Shown here one piece after another: positions 27,494-33,417 of a DNA stretch of 35,686 bases (position 1 is its first letter; each line of letters opens with the position of its first letter). A program made the translations under genes and the position numbers. The notes beneath the pieces are model-generated. The model saw only the letters and a program-made list of their open reading frames with translations. It did no database searches and had not been told where the DNA came from. The DNA lies in contig CAJANL010000154.1 of NCBI GenBank assembly GCA_903941105.1, forward strand, positions 1-35,686. The letters are read 5' to 3'. The DNA comes from an uncultured Rhodospirillaceae bacterium (GTDB lineage: Bacteria > Pseudomonadota > Alphaproteobacteria > Rhodospirillales > Magnetospirillaceae).

Positions 27494-28126
27494 CTATTGG
27501 CTGGCCCACAGGATGCGGGCGATCCAGGTCACCTCTTCGGTGGCGAAGCTGCGCCCGGAATGGGCCGGATTGACCGAGGCCAGTTCGAGGCGCTTGGCGG
27601 TCTGGCGCACCAGCTGCTTGACCATGACCTCGCCCTCAACGGTGCGCACCACCACCCGGTCACCGCGCCGCACATTGGCCGAAGGCGCCACAATCACCAT
27701 GTCGCCGTCGCGATAGAGCGGCTCCATGCTGTCGCCACTGACCTCCAGGGCATAGGCGTGCGCGTCGCCGATCTCGGGAAAGGGGATTTCATCCCAACCG
27801 CCACCGGTGGGATAACCGGCGTCGTCGAAGAAGCCGCGGTCGCCGGCCTGGGCGAAGCCGATTAGCGGGATGGTGGCGGCCGGACGCGGCGACGGCCGCC
27901 CGTCGATGAAGCCGACGAAGTCCGCCAGGCTGGCGCCGGTGGCCTCCAACACCTTGGAAACGCTTTCGGTCGACGGCCAGCGGGGCTTGCCTTCGCGGGT
28001 GATCCGCTTGCTCTTGTTGAAGGTGGTGGGATCCAACCCGGCCTTGCGGGCAAGCGCGGAGGCCGTCAACCCCCGGTCGCGAGCCAGGGCATCGATAGCA
28101 GCCCAGATTTCGGCGTGCTTGAGCAT
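27494..28126 (-). CDS. S24-family (LexA/CI-like) helix-turn-helix repressor
   Basis: A 210-residue regulator. The N-terminal HTH is MLKHAEIWAAIDALARDRGL, then ASALARKAGLDPTTFNKSKR and WPSTESVSKVLEATG. The C-terminal S24 peptidase fold has the Ser-Lys dyad S133 (EVSGDSMEPLYRDGD) and K170 (EVMVKQL). A possible Ala-Gly cleavage site lies in FAQAGDRGFF (about residues 91-100). I chose the ATG at 28126 because close relatives start there; the open frame runs further up to 28210. Such proteins act as phage-type or stress-responsive repressors that may self-cleave with RecA. It is divergent from the phage-like genes at 28248, with two palindromes between. Confidence 0.9.
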   Translation of the reverse strand: MLKHAEIWAAIDALARDRGLTASALARKAGLDPTTFNKSKRITREGKPRWPSTESVSKVLEATGASLADFVGFIDGRPSPRPAATIPLIGFAQAGDRGFFDDAGYPTGGGWDEIPFPEIGDAHAYALEVSGDSMEPLYRDGDMVIVAPSANVRRGDRVVVRTVEGEVMVKQLVRQTAKRLELASVNPAHSGRSFATEEVTWIARILWASQ

Positions 28127-28148
28127 GGGAAGATTGTCCCGCAAAACC

Positions 28149-28170
28149 ATTTTCCTTGCAGCAGGAAAAT
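28149..28170. promoter_or_regulatory. Palindrome in the S24 repressor promoter
   Basis: ATTTTCCT-TGCAGC-AGGAAAAT is a perfect 8+8 inverted repeat, 23 bases upstream of the repressor start. It is a natural candidate for an autoregulatory operator. Confidence 0.5.
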
Positions 28171-28207
28171 ATACCGCACAAATATTGACTCCACTGCGGG
28201 AGCGGCG

Positions 28208-28250
28208 CATTTATGTTCGCATCTGTTCCGATCAATGGAGAACATAAATG
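28208..28250. promoter_or_regulatory. Widely spaced 11-bp inverted repeat overlapping the 28248 start codon
   Basis: CATTTATGTTC (28208-28218) and GAACATAAATG (28240-28250) are perfect reverse complements 21 bases apart. The right arm includes the ATG and the spacing after the GGAG ribosome site. It may be a second operator for the S24 protein, or an RNA hairpin hiding the start codon. Confidence 0.5.
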
Positions 28251-28613
28251 CCCCGTATCAAGCACGTTGCCAGAACCTTGGACACGCGGACCGGCGAGCC
28301 CTTTCGCTCCGCCGAGGAGGCGTGGTTCTGGTACACCCAATGTCAATTGGCCCGGATCGATGGCGCGCGCAGCGTGGCTTCGGCCGGCGCCGCCTCGCGG
28401 CCATGCGACCCCGACGACATCTACCGCGCGGTCGACGCCCTCTATCGCCGGCGGCGAATCGATCGGAACCATATCGGCATCCTGGGACGCTATGGGCTGC
28501 GGTTGTGCCCACCCAATCCGGACAGCGGCAACGGCCCGGGGGAATTCGCCTTGTGGCAGGAGGCGCTCGACCGCCTCGGCACCGTTCTCCGGCAGAAGGG
28601 AATCGTGGCATGA
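28248..28613 (+). CDS. Unknown protein at the head of the phage-like gene set
   Basis: A 121-residue protein, MPRIKHVARTLDTRTGEPFR, then SAEEAWFWYTQCQLARIDGA, RPCDPDDIYRAVDALYRRRR and a C-terminal WQEALDRLGTVLRQKGIVA. I have the impression that similar proteins occur beside phage head genes in alphaproteobacteria, but I cannot name a family. It is soluble and probably helical. A GGAG site precedes the ATG. Its stop overlaps the next start (ATGA), so the two are translated together. The position opposite an S24 repressor suggests it is the first gene under that repressor. Confidence 0.75.
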   Translation: MPRIKHVARTLDTRTGEPFRSAEEAWFWYTQCQLARIDGARSVASAGAASRPCDPDDIYRAVDALYRRRRIDRNHIGILGRYGLRLCPPNPDSGNGPGEFALWQEALDRLGTVLRQKGIVA

Positions 28614-29008
28614 GCGGCCTTGCGCAGCCCTCCGCCGCCCTGCCGGAGCGGCCGTGGAGCCGCGCCGTGGTGGTGTTCGTCGGCCGCGCCGACCTGTGGT
28701 GGCTGCGCCTGCTCCGGCCCGGCTTCCGCCATTGCTTCGTGGCGCTGGGCGCGCCCGGGGGCTGGATCGTCATCGACCCCATGTCCAACCTCACCGAGGT
28801 ATCGGTGCTGCCGCTGGAGGCCGACTGCGACGTCGCCGCTTGGTATCGCGGCCGGGGGCACACCGCCATCGAGGTCCGCCCACGGCTACCGCCGCGGCGA
28901 CCGACGCCGTGGCGACCCCATACCTGCGTCGAGGCGGTGAAGCGAATTCTCGGTTTGCGTGCGCCTTACGTTCTTACGCCGTGGCAATTGTACAGATTAA
29001 TATCCTAG
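28610..29008 (+). CDS. Unknown protein, possibly a permuted papain-like (NlpC/P60-type) fold
   Basis: A 132-residue protein. A tryptophan-rich start (PERPWSRAVVVFVGRADLWW) leads to FRHCFVALGAPGGWIVIDPM, and later PWRPHTCVEAVKRILG and YVLTPWQLYRLIS. The order is His (H41) first, then Cys (C106) at a helix start. With strands around it, this is the order in circularly permuted NlpC/P60 or YiiX/LRAT-like enzymes. That would fit a peptidoglycan or amide hydrolase carried by a phage, but the fold is only inferred. It is translationally coupled to the gene before it. No signal peptide. A promoter and terminator follow. Confidence 0.72.
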   Translation: MSGLAQPSAALPERPWSRAVVVFVGRADLWWLRLLRPGFRHCFVALGAPGGWIVIDPMSNLTEVSVLPLEADCDVAAWYRGRGHTAIEVRPRLPPRRPTPWRPHTCVEAVKRILGLRAPYVLTPWQLYRLIS

Positions 29009-29024
29009 AGATGTGATTATACGC

Positions 29025-29053
29025 TTGACATTGCCGACCGTCCGGCATACAGT
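29025..29053 (+). promoter_or_regulatory. Strong sigma-70-type promoter
   Basis: TTGACA (29025-29030), 17 bases, then TACAGT (29048-29053). The -35 is perfect and the spacing ideal; the -10 matches at four of six positions. Transcription would start near 29060, only about 25 bases before an intrinsic terminator. Confidence 0.65.
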
Positions 29054-29083
29054 CCCCCTTGTCAACGCCAGAGCTGCGCCCCG

Positions 29084-29115
29084 AGCCCGCCGAAGTCTCC
29101 CTTCGGCGGGCTTTT
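29084..29115 (+). terminator. Intrinsic terminator upstream of the portal operon
   Basis: AGCCCGCCGAAG (29084-29095) pairs perfectly with CTTCGGCGGGCT (29101-29112) around TCTCC, followed by T residues (four in a row, the first paired). This is the clearest rho-independent terminator in the window. It lies between the promoter at 29025 and the next gene at 29163. Confidence 0.8.
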
Positions 29116-29162
29116 CCGTGTCGCGGCCGGACTGTTCCAACAGCGACAGGAAGGAGATCGTC

Positions 29163-29372
29163 ATGGGTGGATTTCTTGGAGGAGGCCAGCCCCCGTCACC
29201 ACCGCCCCCACCGCCACCGCCGCCGCAGCCCGACCCCGACGAGGCGGCCCGGCAGCAGCGCCTCGACGCCATGGAGCGCAACCGGCGCGGCCGCTACGGC
29301 ACCATCGCCACTTCGGAGCGCGGCGTCCTCGAACCGGTCGCCGCCACCGGCAAGAGCCTGCTGGGAGAATGA
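29163..29372 (+). CDS. Small proline-rich phage-associated protein
   Basis: A 69-residue protein with a glycine-rich start (MGGFLGGGQ), a run of about ten prolines, then an arginine-rich helix RQQRLDAMERNRRGRYGTI. Short proteins of this make-up (Gly start, Pro run, R-rich helix) are common next to head-tail connector genes in phages. A clear AAGGAG site precedes the ATG at 29163. Its stop overlaps the portal start by four bases (ATGA). Its function is unknown; a minor virion or assembly protein is likely from context. Confidence 0.72.
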   Translation: MGGFLGGGQPPSPPPPPPPPPQPDPDEAARQQRLDAMERNRRGRYGTIATSERGVLEPVAATGKSLLGE

Positions 29373-30892
29373 CCATGGACGACACCGATACCGCCGCCCG
29401 GGGGGAATCCCTGCTGGGGCCGGAGCGCGACGATCCGGCGGTGCTGCTCAAGCGCTTCCGCAAGGCCAAGGAGCGGCGCACCGCCTGGGAGTCGCACTGG
29501 CAGGAGTGCTACGACTTCGCCCTGCCGTTGAGGGATTCCATCCTGCATCAGGCCAATCCCGGCGAGAAGAAGGCCGACCGCCTGTTCGACGGCACCGCCC
29601 CCGATGCGGTCGACCAACTGGCGGCCAGCATGCTGTCGGAACTGACGCCGCCCTGGGCCAAGTGGTTCGGCCTCACCCCGGGCCACGAGCTGTCGCCGGA
29701 AGAGCGCGACCAGGCAGCCCCGGCGCTGGAGCGCATCGTCGCCACCCTGCAATCGCATTTCGACCGCTCCAACTTCTCGGTGGAAATGCATCAGTGCTAT
29801 CTGGATGCGGTCACCGGCGGCACCGCCTCGCTGTTGTTCGAGGAGGCGCCCCCCGGCGAGCCCTCGGCCTTCCGCTTCACCGCCGTGCCGCTGTCGCAGC
29901 TGGTGCTGGAGGAGGGGCCGGAGGGCCGTCCCGACATCAGCTTCCGCCGCACCGAGCTGAGCCTGGCCGGGCTGCGGAGCCGGTTCCCCATGGCCGAGTT
30001 GCCCGAGGACATGGTGCGGGCCGCCACCGCCGACCCCGACCAGCGTTTCCCGGTGGTGGAGGCGGTGGTACCGGCCGGCCACGGCTACCGCTATGCCGCG
30101 GTGCTCGACACCGAGGGCGAAGGGGTGGTGCTCGATCACGGCGGTTTCGAGATGAGCCCGTTCATCAACTTCCGCTGGCTCAAGGCGCCGGGCGAGGTCT
30201 ATGGCCGCTCGCCGGTGATGAAGGCGCTGCCCGACATCAAGACCGCCAACAAGGTGGTCGAACTGATCCTGAAGAATGCCTCCATCGCCGTCACCGGCAT
30301 CTGGCAGGCCGACGACGACGGCGTGCTCAACCCGGCCAACATCAAGCTGGTGCCCGGCACCATCATCCCCAAGGCGGTGGGCTCGGCCGGCCTGCAGCCG
30401 CTGCAGGCGCCGGGTCGCTTCGACCTGTCGCAGATGGTGCTGGACGACCTGCGCCGCAACATCCGCCGCGCCCTGCTGGCCGACAAGCTGGGCCAGCCCA
30501 ACGCCCCCACCATGACCGCCACCGAGGTACTGGAACGCTCGGCCGAAATGGCCCGCCTGCTGGGCGCCACCTATGGCCGGCTGCAGGCGGAACTGCTGAC
30601 GCCGCTCATCACCCGGGCGGTTCACATCCTCAGGCGGCGGGGCGAGATCCCCGACGTGGCGGTGGATGGCCGCTCGGTCGACCTGCAATACCGTTCGCCC
30701 CTGGCCCAGACCCAGGCCCGGCGCGATGCCGCCAACCTGCTCGGCTGGATCCAGGCCCTGGGCACCCTCGGCCCGGCGGTGCTGCAAACGGTCGACGCCA
30801 CCGCCGCCGCCCGCTGGCTGGGGCGTGCCTTCAACGTCCCCGCCGAACTGGTGCCGGCGGAACCCCAGGAGGTCGGCCATGCGCCCGCCTGA
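29369..30892 (+). CDS. Podovirus-type head-tail connector (portal) protein
   Basis: A 507-residue member of the bacteriophage head-to-tail connecting family (T7 gp8-like), which forms the ring at the capsid vertex through which DNA is packaged. Recognised blocks: RRTAWESHWQECYDFALPLR and KADRLFDGTAPDAVDQLAAS, then MLSELTPPWAKWFGL near the N-terminus, FINFRWLKAPGEVYGRSPVM in the middle, and a C-terminal RLQAELLTPLITRAVHILRR and RSPLAQTQARRDAANL. The frame is intact and the length is normal for the family, with no sign of decay. No terminase, capsid or tail gene is seen: the module is cut off 290 bases downstream. It is the best marker that 28.2-31.19 kb is phage-derived. Confidence 0.93.
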   Translation: MTMDDTDTAARGESLLGPERDDPAVLLKRFRKAKERRTAWESHWQECYDFALPLRDSILHQANPGEKKADRLFDGTAPDAVDQLAASMLSELTPPWAKWFGLTPGHELSPEERDQAAPALERIVATLQSHFDRSNFSVEMHQCYLDAVTGGTASLLFEEAPPGEPSAFRFTAVPLSQLVLEEGPEGRPDISFRRTELSLAGLRSRFPMAELPEDMVRAATADPDQRFPVVEAVVPAGHGYRYAAVLDTEGEGVVLDHGGFEMSPFINFRWLKAPGEVYGRSPVMKALPDIKTANKVVELILKNASIAVTGIWQADDDGVLNPANIKLVPGTIIPKAVGSAGLQPLQAPGRFDLSQMVLDDLRRNIRRALLADKLGQPNAPTMTATEVLERSAEMARLLGATYGRLQAELLTPLITRAVHILRRRGEIPDVAVDGRSVDLQYRSPLAQTQARRDAANLLGWIQALGTLGPAVLQTVDATAAARWLGRAFNVPAELVPAEPQEVGHAPA

Positions 30893-31151
30893 CTCCGGCT
30901 GGACATGGTTCGAACCGCCGCCCGTCCAGGGCGACGGCGACGGCGGGCTGGTCCTGGCCCGGCAGTTCGCCCGGCTGTTCGGCGGCGGCGACGGCGAGGC
31001 GGTGCTCGACCACCTCAAGGCGCTGACCCTGACCCGCTGCCTCGGACCCGATGCCGGCGATGCCGCCCTGCGCCACCTGGAGGGCCAGCGCCACCTGGTG
31101 CTGCACATCCTGGCCCAGGTGGCCCGCGGCCGCGACGGGTGGCCGGAATGA
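30879..31151 (+). CDS. Small phage-associated protein of unknown function
   Basis: A 90-residue protein starting at the ATG at 30879, 14 bases inside the end of the portal gene. It reads MRPPDSGWTWFEPPPVQGDG, then GGLVLARQFARLFGGGDGEA and LDHLKALTLTRCLGPDAGDA. The middle TLTRCLGPDAGDAALRHLEG and QRHLVLHILAQVARG look like a conserved small helical domain that I have the impression of seeing after portal genes in alphaproteobacterial phages. No enzyme motif. Its stop overlaps the start of a further, truncated frame. Confidence 0.72.
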   Translation: MRPPDSGWTWFEPPPVQGDGDGGLVLARQFARLFGGGDGEAVLDHLKALTLTRCLGPDAGDAALRHLEGQRHLVLHILAQVARGRDGWPE

Positions 31152-31185
31152 TGATCAAGGCCCGCGCGGAGTTCGGGCCGGACGC
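31148..31185 (+). pseudogene. Start of a further phage gene, cut off at a sequence junction
   Basis: An ATG at 31148 overlaps the preceding stop (ATGA), as the other genes of this unit do, and begins MMIKARAEFGPDA. From about 31185 the DNA is the 3' end of an unrelated minus-strand permease gene. The gene is therefore lost after about 12 codons. This is the only broken gene of the module and marks the edge of the right-hand block. Confidence 0.5.
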
Positions 31186-31193
31186 TTCCGGCA

Positions 31194-32435
31194 TCACCCA
31201 CCGCGCAGACACTCCGCCGGATCGATACGACTCGCGCGGTAACCGGCGGCCACCGCGGCAAGCAGCGCGACCAACAGGGTGGCCGCGGCGGCGGCGGCCA
31301 GGTGTTCCGGCTCCAGTCGGCAGACATAGCCTTGCCCGGCCAGGTTTTGGCCCAGGGTGCGGTTGAAGGCGACGGCACCGAACAGGTAAGTGACCAAGGC
31401 GAGCACCAGGGCCAGCGCGGCGATCACGGCGGACTGCACCATGGGCATCAGCACCACGGTGCCGTTGCCGAAGCCGAACAGGCGCAGCAGGGCCAGGTCG
31501 CGGCGCTTGCGGTCGACATTGACCCAGAGCGCACCGCCCAGCGCCAGCGCGCAGCCGGTGAGACCGATCAGCGCGATGACTCGCAGGATGAACGACAGGG
31601 TGCGGTCGAAGGCGCGCATCGTTTCGATCCGCTCGGCCTGGGTGCGAACCTCAATGCCCTGGGCGCGCAGGGTCGCTGCCAGGGTGTCGACCGCGTCCAG
31701 ATCGCGCGCATAGACGCGGGCGCCGGCGAACTCGGTGCGGGTGCCGACAGCGGGAGCGCGCAGATTCGCGTCCGTCAAGGCGGCGCGCAGGCCGTCGCGG
31801 TAGTCTTCCGAGGCGATCAGCAAATCCAGGTGAGTGAACAGCGCCTCGCGGGCGACCCGGCTCTCCGGGATGACGCCGATCGGCTTCAGCGTCAATCGGG
31901 CGTTCTCCGGGGTGCCGTTGCGGGACCGGCGGAAGTAGCCGGTCAGCGGCGCGCCGGGGGTCCAGCCGACACGTTTCGCCAGGGTCTCGGTCAGCAGCAC
32001 CTGGCCGGCATGGGCCGGGGTGGGCAGATCTGGCGGCAGTAGGGGATCACCGGCGGCGGTCGGGATCATGTCGATCGCATCGAAGGGGCGGCGCTCCCGA
32101 TCCGCCAGGTCGATGGTGGCGTTGATAGTGCGGGTGCGCGGGATCAGAAAGCCGAGGTCCGGGCGTTGCGCGACGGTTGCGAACCAGCGTTGGTCCAGGC
32201 GGTGGGCGCCGAAGACGACGATCTCCAGATTGCGCGGGTCATTGACCAGATCCTGGCGCAGGGTGGCGATGACACCGGTTTTGAGCCCGAACAGCAACAT
32301 CAGCGGGGCGATAATGGACGCGACGGTCAGCACCAGCACCAGGGTGGTCCGGCGGTCGTGCCAGAGATCCTGGAGCGCCAGCCGGAAGCCTTCCAGGCGG
32401 GACTGGGGAGCGTCTTGGTTCGGTAACTCGGGCAT
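31194..32435 (-). CDS. FtsX/MacB-like ABC transporter permease
   Basis: A 413-residue membrane protein with the four-helix FtsX/MacB layout. TM1 is at about 30-55 (TLVLVLTVASIIAPLMLLFG); a large periplasmic domain follows (about 56-280), with IPRTRTINATIDLADRERR and VLLTETLAKRVGW. Three C-terminal helices are RVIALIGLTGCALALGGALW, AVIAALALVLALVTYLF and AAAAATLLVALLAAVAAGY. Permeases of this type work as mechanical levers (lipoprotein release, cell-division hydrolase control, efflux) more often than as channels. It belongs with the ATPase at 32680, from which 244 bases of palindromic repeats separate it. The start at 32435 is set by the MPELPNQ protein; the frame extends to 32510 into repeat DNA. 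Confidence 0.86.
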   Translation of the reverse strand: MPELPNQDAPQSRLEGFRLALQDLWHDRRTTLVLVLTVASIIAPLMLLFGLKTGVIATLRQDLVNDPRNLEIVVFGAHRLDQRWFATVAQRPDLGFLIPRTRTINATIDLADRERRPFDAIDMIPTAAGDPLLPPDLPTPAHAGQVLLTETLAKRVGWTPGAPLTGYFRRSRNGTPENARLTLKPIGVIPESRVAREALFTHLDLLIASEDYRDGLRAALTDANLRAPAVGTRTEFAGARVYARDLDAVDTLAATLRAQGIEVRTQAERIETMRAFDRTLSFILRVIALIGLTGCALALGGALWVNVDRKRRDLALLRLFGFGNGTVVLMPMVQSAVIAALALVLALVTYLFGAVAFNRTLGQNLAGQGYVCRLEPEHLAAAAAATLLVALLAAVAAGYRASRIDPAECLRGG

Positions 32436-32493
32436 GGTGGAGCGGCTTTCTCGTGTATCGCGTTCGTACCTGATATCCAGACAGGCCATTGGT

Positions 32494-32522
32494 GTAGGGG
32501 CGGGTTTCAAACCCGCCCCTAC
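32494..32522. repeat. Perfect palindromic repeat, 29 bases
   Basis: GTAGGGGCGGGTTT and its exact complement flank a single C. Palindromes with this GTAGGGGCGGGTTT core are, from memory, common intergenic repeats in several gammaproteobacteria. No copy occurs in the left 31 kb. Confidence 0.75.
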
Positions 32523-32619
32523 GTTCGGTTTTCACGTTCGACGGCAATGTCTCAATGCTTGGAGACGGTGACTTAGGTGATGTCCGGAACACCGGATACC
32601 ACCCACCGTCGGCTCGGAT

Positions 32620-32677
32620 GTAGGTGCGACTTCAGTCGCACCGACTCGGACGCAGGTGCGACTGAAGTCGCACCTAC
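32620..32677. repeat. Nested inverted repeats, two 23-base units
   Basis: The units at 32620-32642 and 32655-32677 are exact reverse complements. Each also folds on itself through GGTGCGACT and AGTCGCACC. The outer repeat ends three bases before the ATPase stop codon, so it can form a strong hairpin right after that gene. It resembles REP-type repeats of gammaproteobacteria. Confidence 0.8.
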
Positions 32678-32679
32678 AC

Positions 32680-33417
32680 TCACCGGTATCTAAATTGTCG
32701 GAAATCGCCTTCGGCCGCGAATGCCGAACCGAACCCGGCGGCCAATGGTGCCGCCTGCATCTCGCGCAGTCCGTGGGTGCGCACCCGGCCGAGGTCATGG
32801 GTGGCCAGCACCACGCTGGTGCCAAGCCGCTCAACCAACTGAAAGAACAGGTCCATCACCTCGTCACCCAGACGCGGGTCCAGGGCGGAGGTCGGTTCGT
32901 CAGCCAGCACCAGGCACGGCCGGTGCGCCAGGGCGCGGGCGATGGAGGCGCGCTGGTACTGGCCCACCGAGAGTTGGGCCGGCGCTTTGTCCAGCAGGTC
33001 GCGCAGTTGCAATTGGTCGATCATTGAATCGAGTGCCGCATCCCGCGGCGGCAGCCGCAGCAGGCGGCGGTTGATGCCGATATTGCCGGCGACGCTCAGA
33101 TAGGGCAGCAGCCCGCCGGTCTGGAGCACGAAGCCGATCGCCGCCGCGCGCGTCCGCGCCAGGTCGCCGTGACGGCCGGCGCGCCATAGGGCGGCGATAT
33201 CCCGCGGCGCGCCATTGACCGCGAAATGGAACCGCACGGCGCTGAACGGCCGCACGACGAGCCCAAGCAGTTCCAGAGCCGTGCTCTTGCCGCAGCCGCT
33301 CTCGCCGGTGAGTGCGATCATCTCCCCGGTGCGCAGATGCAACGCGGGGAGCACCACGCGGAACGCCTGGTCCCCGTTGCCGCGGGTATAGCTCAGGTCA
33401 GTACAGTCCAGCAGCAT
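32680..33417 (-). CDS. ABC transporter ATP-binding protein (LolD/MacB-type)
   Basis: A 245-residue ATPase with all motifs: Walker [10 protein letters not shown] (38-46), Q-loop in [12 protein letters not shown], signature [15 protein letters not shown], Walker B with D-loop [13 protein letters not shown] and the switch His in ATHD. The spacing and the [12 protein letters not shown] block place it with LolD/MacB/FtsE-type ATPases that pair with FtsX-like permeases. It starts with ATG at 33417, immediately after the vWA stop (TGA-ATG with no gap), so the two are one operon. The insertion after Walker A ([20 protein letters not shown]) is longer than usual for the class. Confidence 0.92.
   Translation of the reverse strand: MLLDCTDLSYTRGNGDQAFRVVLPALHLRTGEMIALTGESGCGKSTALELLGLVVRPFSAVRFHFAVNGAPRDIAALWRAGRHGDLARTRAAAIGFVLQTGGLLPYLSVAGNIGINRRLLRLPPRDAALDSMIDQLQLRDLLDKAPAQLSVGQYQRASIARALAHRPCLVLADEPTSALDPRLGDEVMDLFFQLVERLGTSVVLATHDLGRVRTHGLREMQAAPLAAGFGSAFAAEGDFRQFRYR

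Noticed and set aside
28215..28228. A second SOS-like box, GTTC-N6-GTTC, upstream of the 28248 gene
   Set aside because: The spacing is six, not seven, and the bases are better explained by the long 11-bp inverted repeat.
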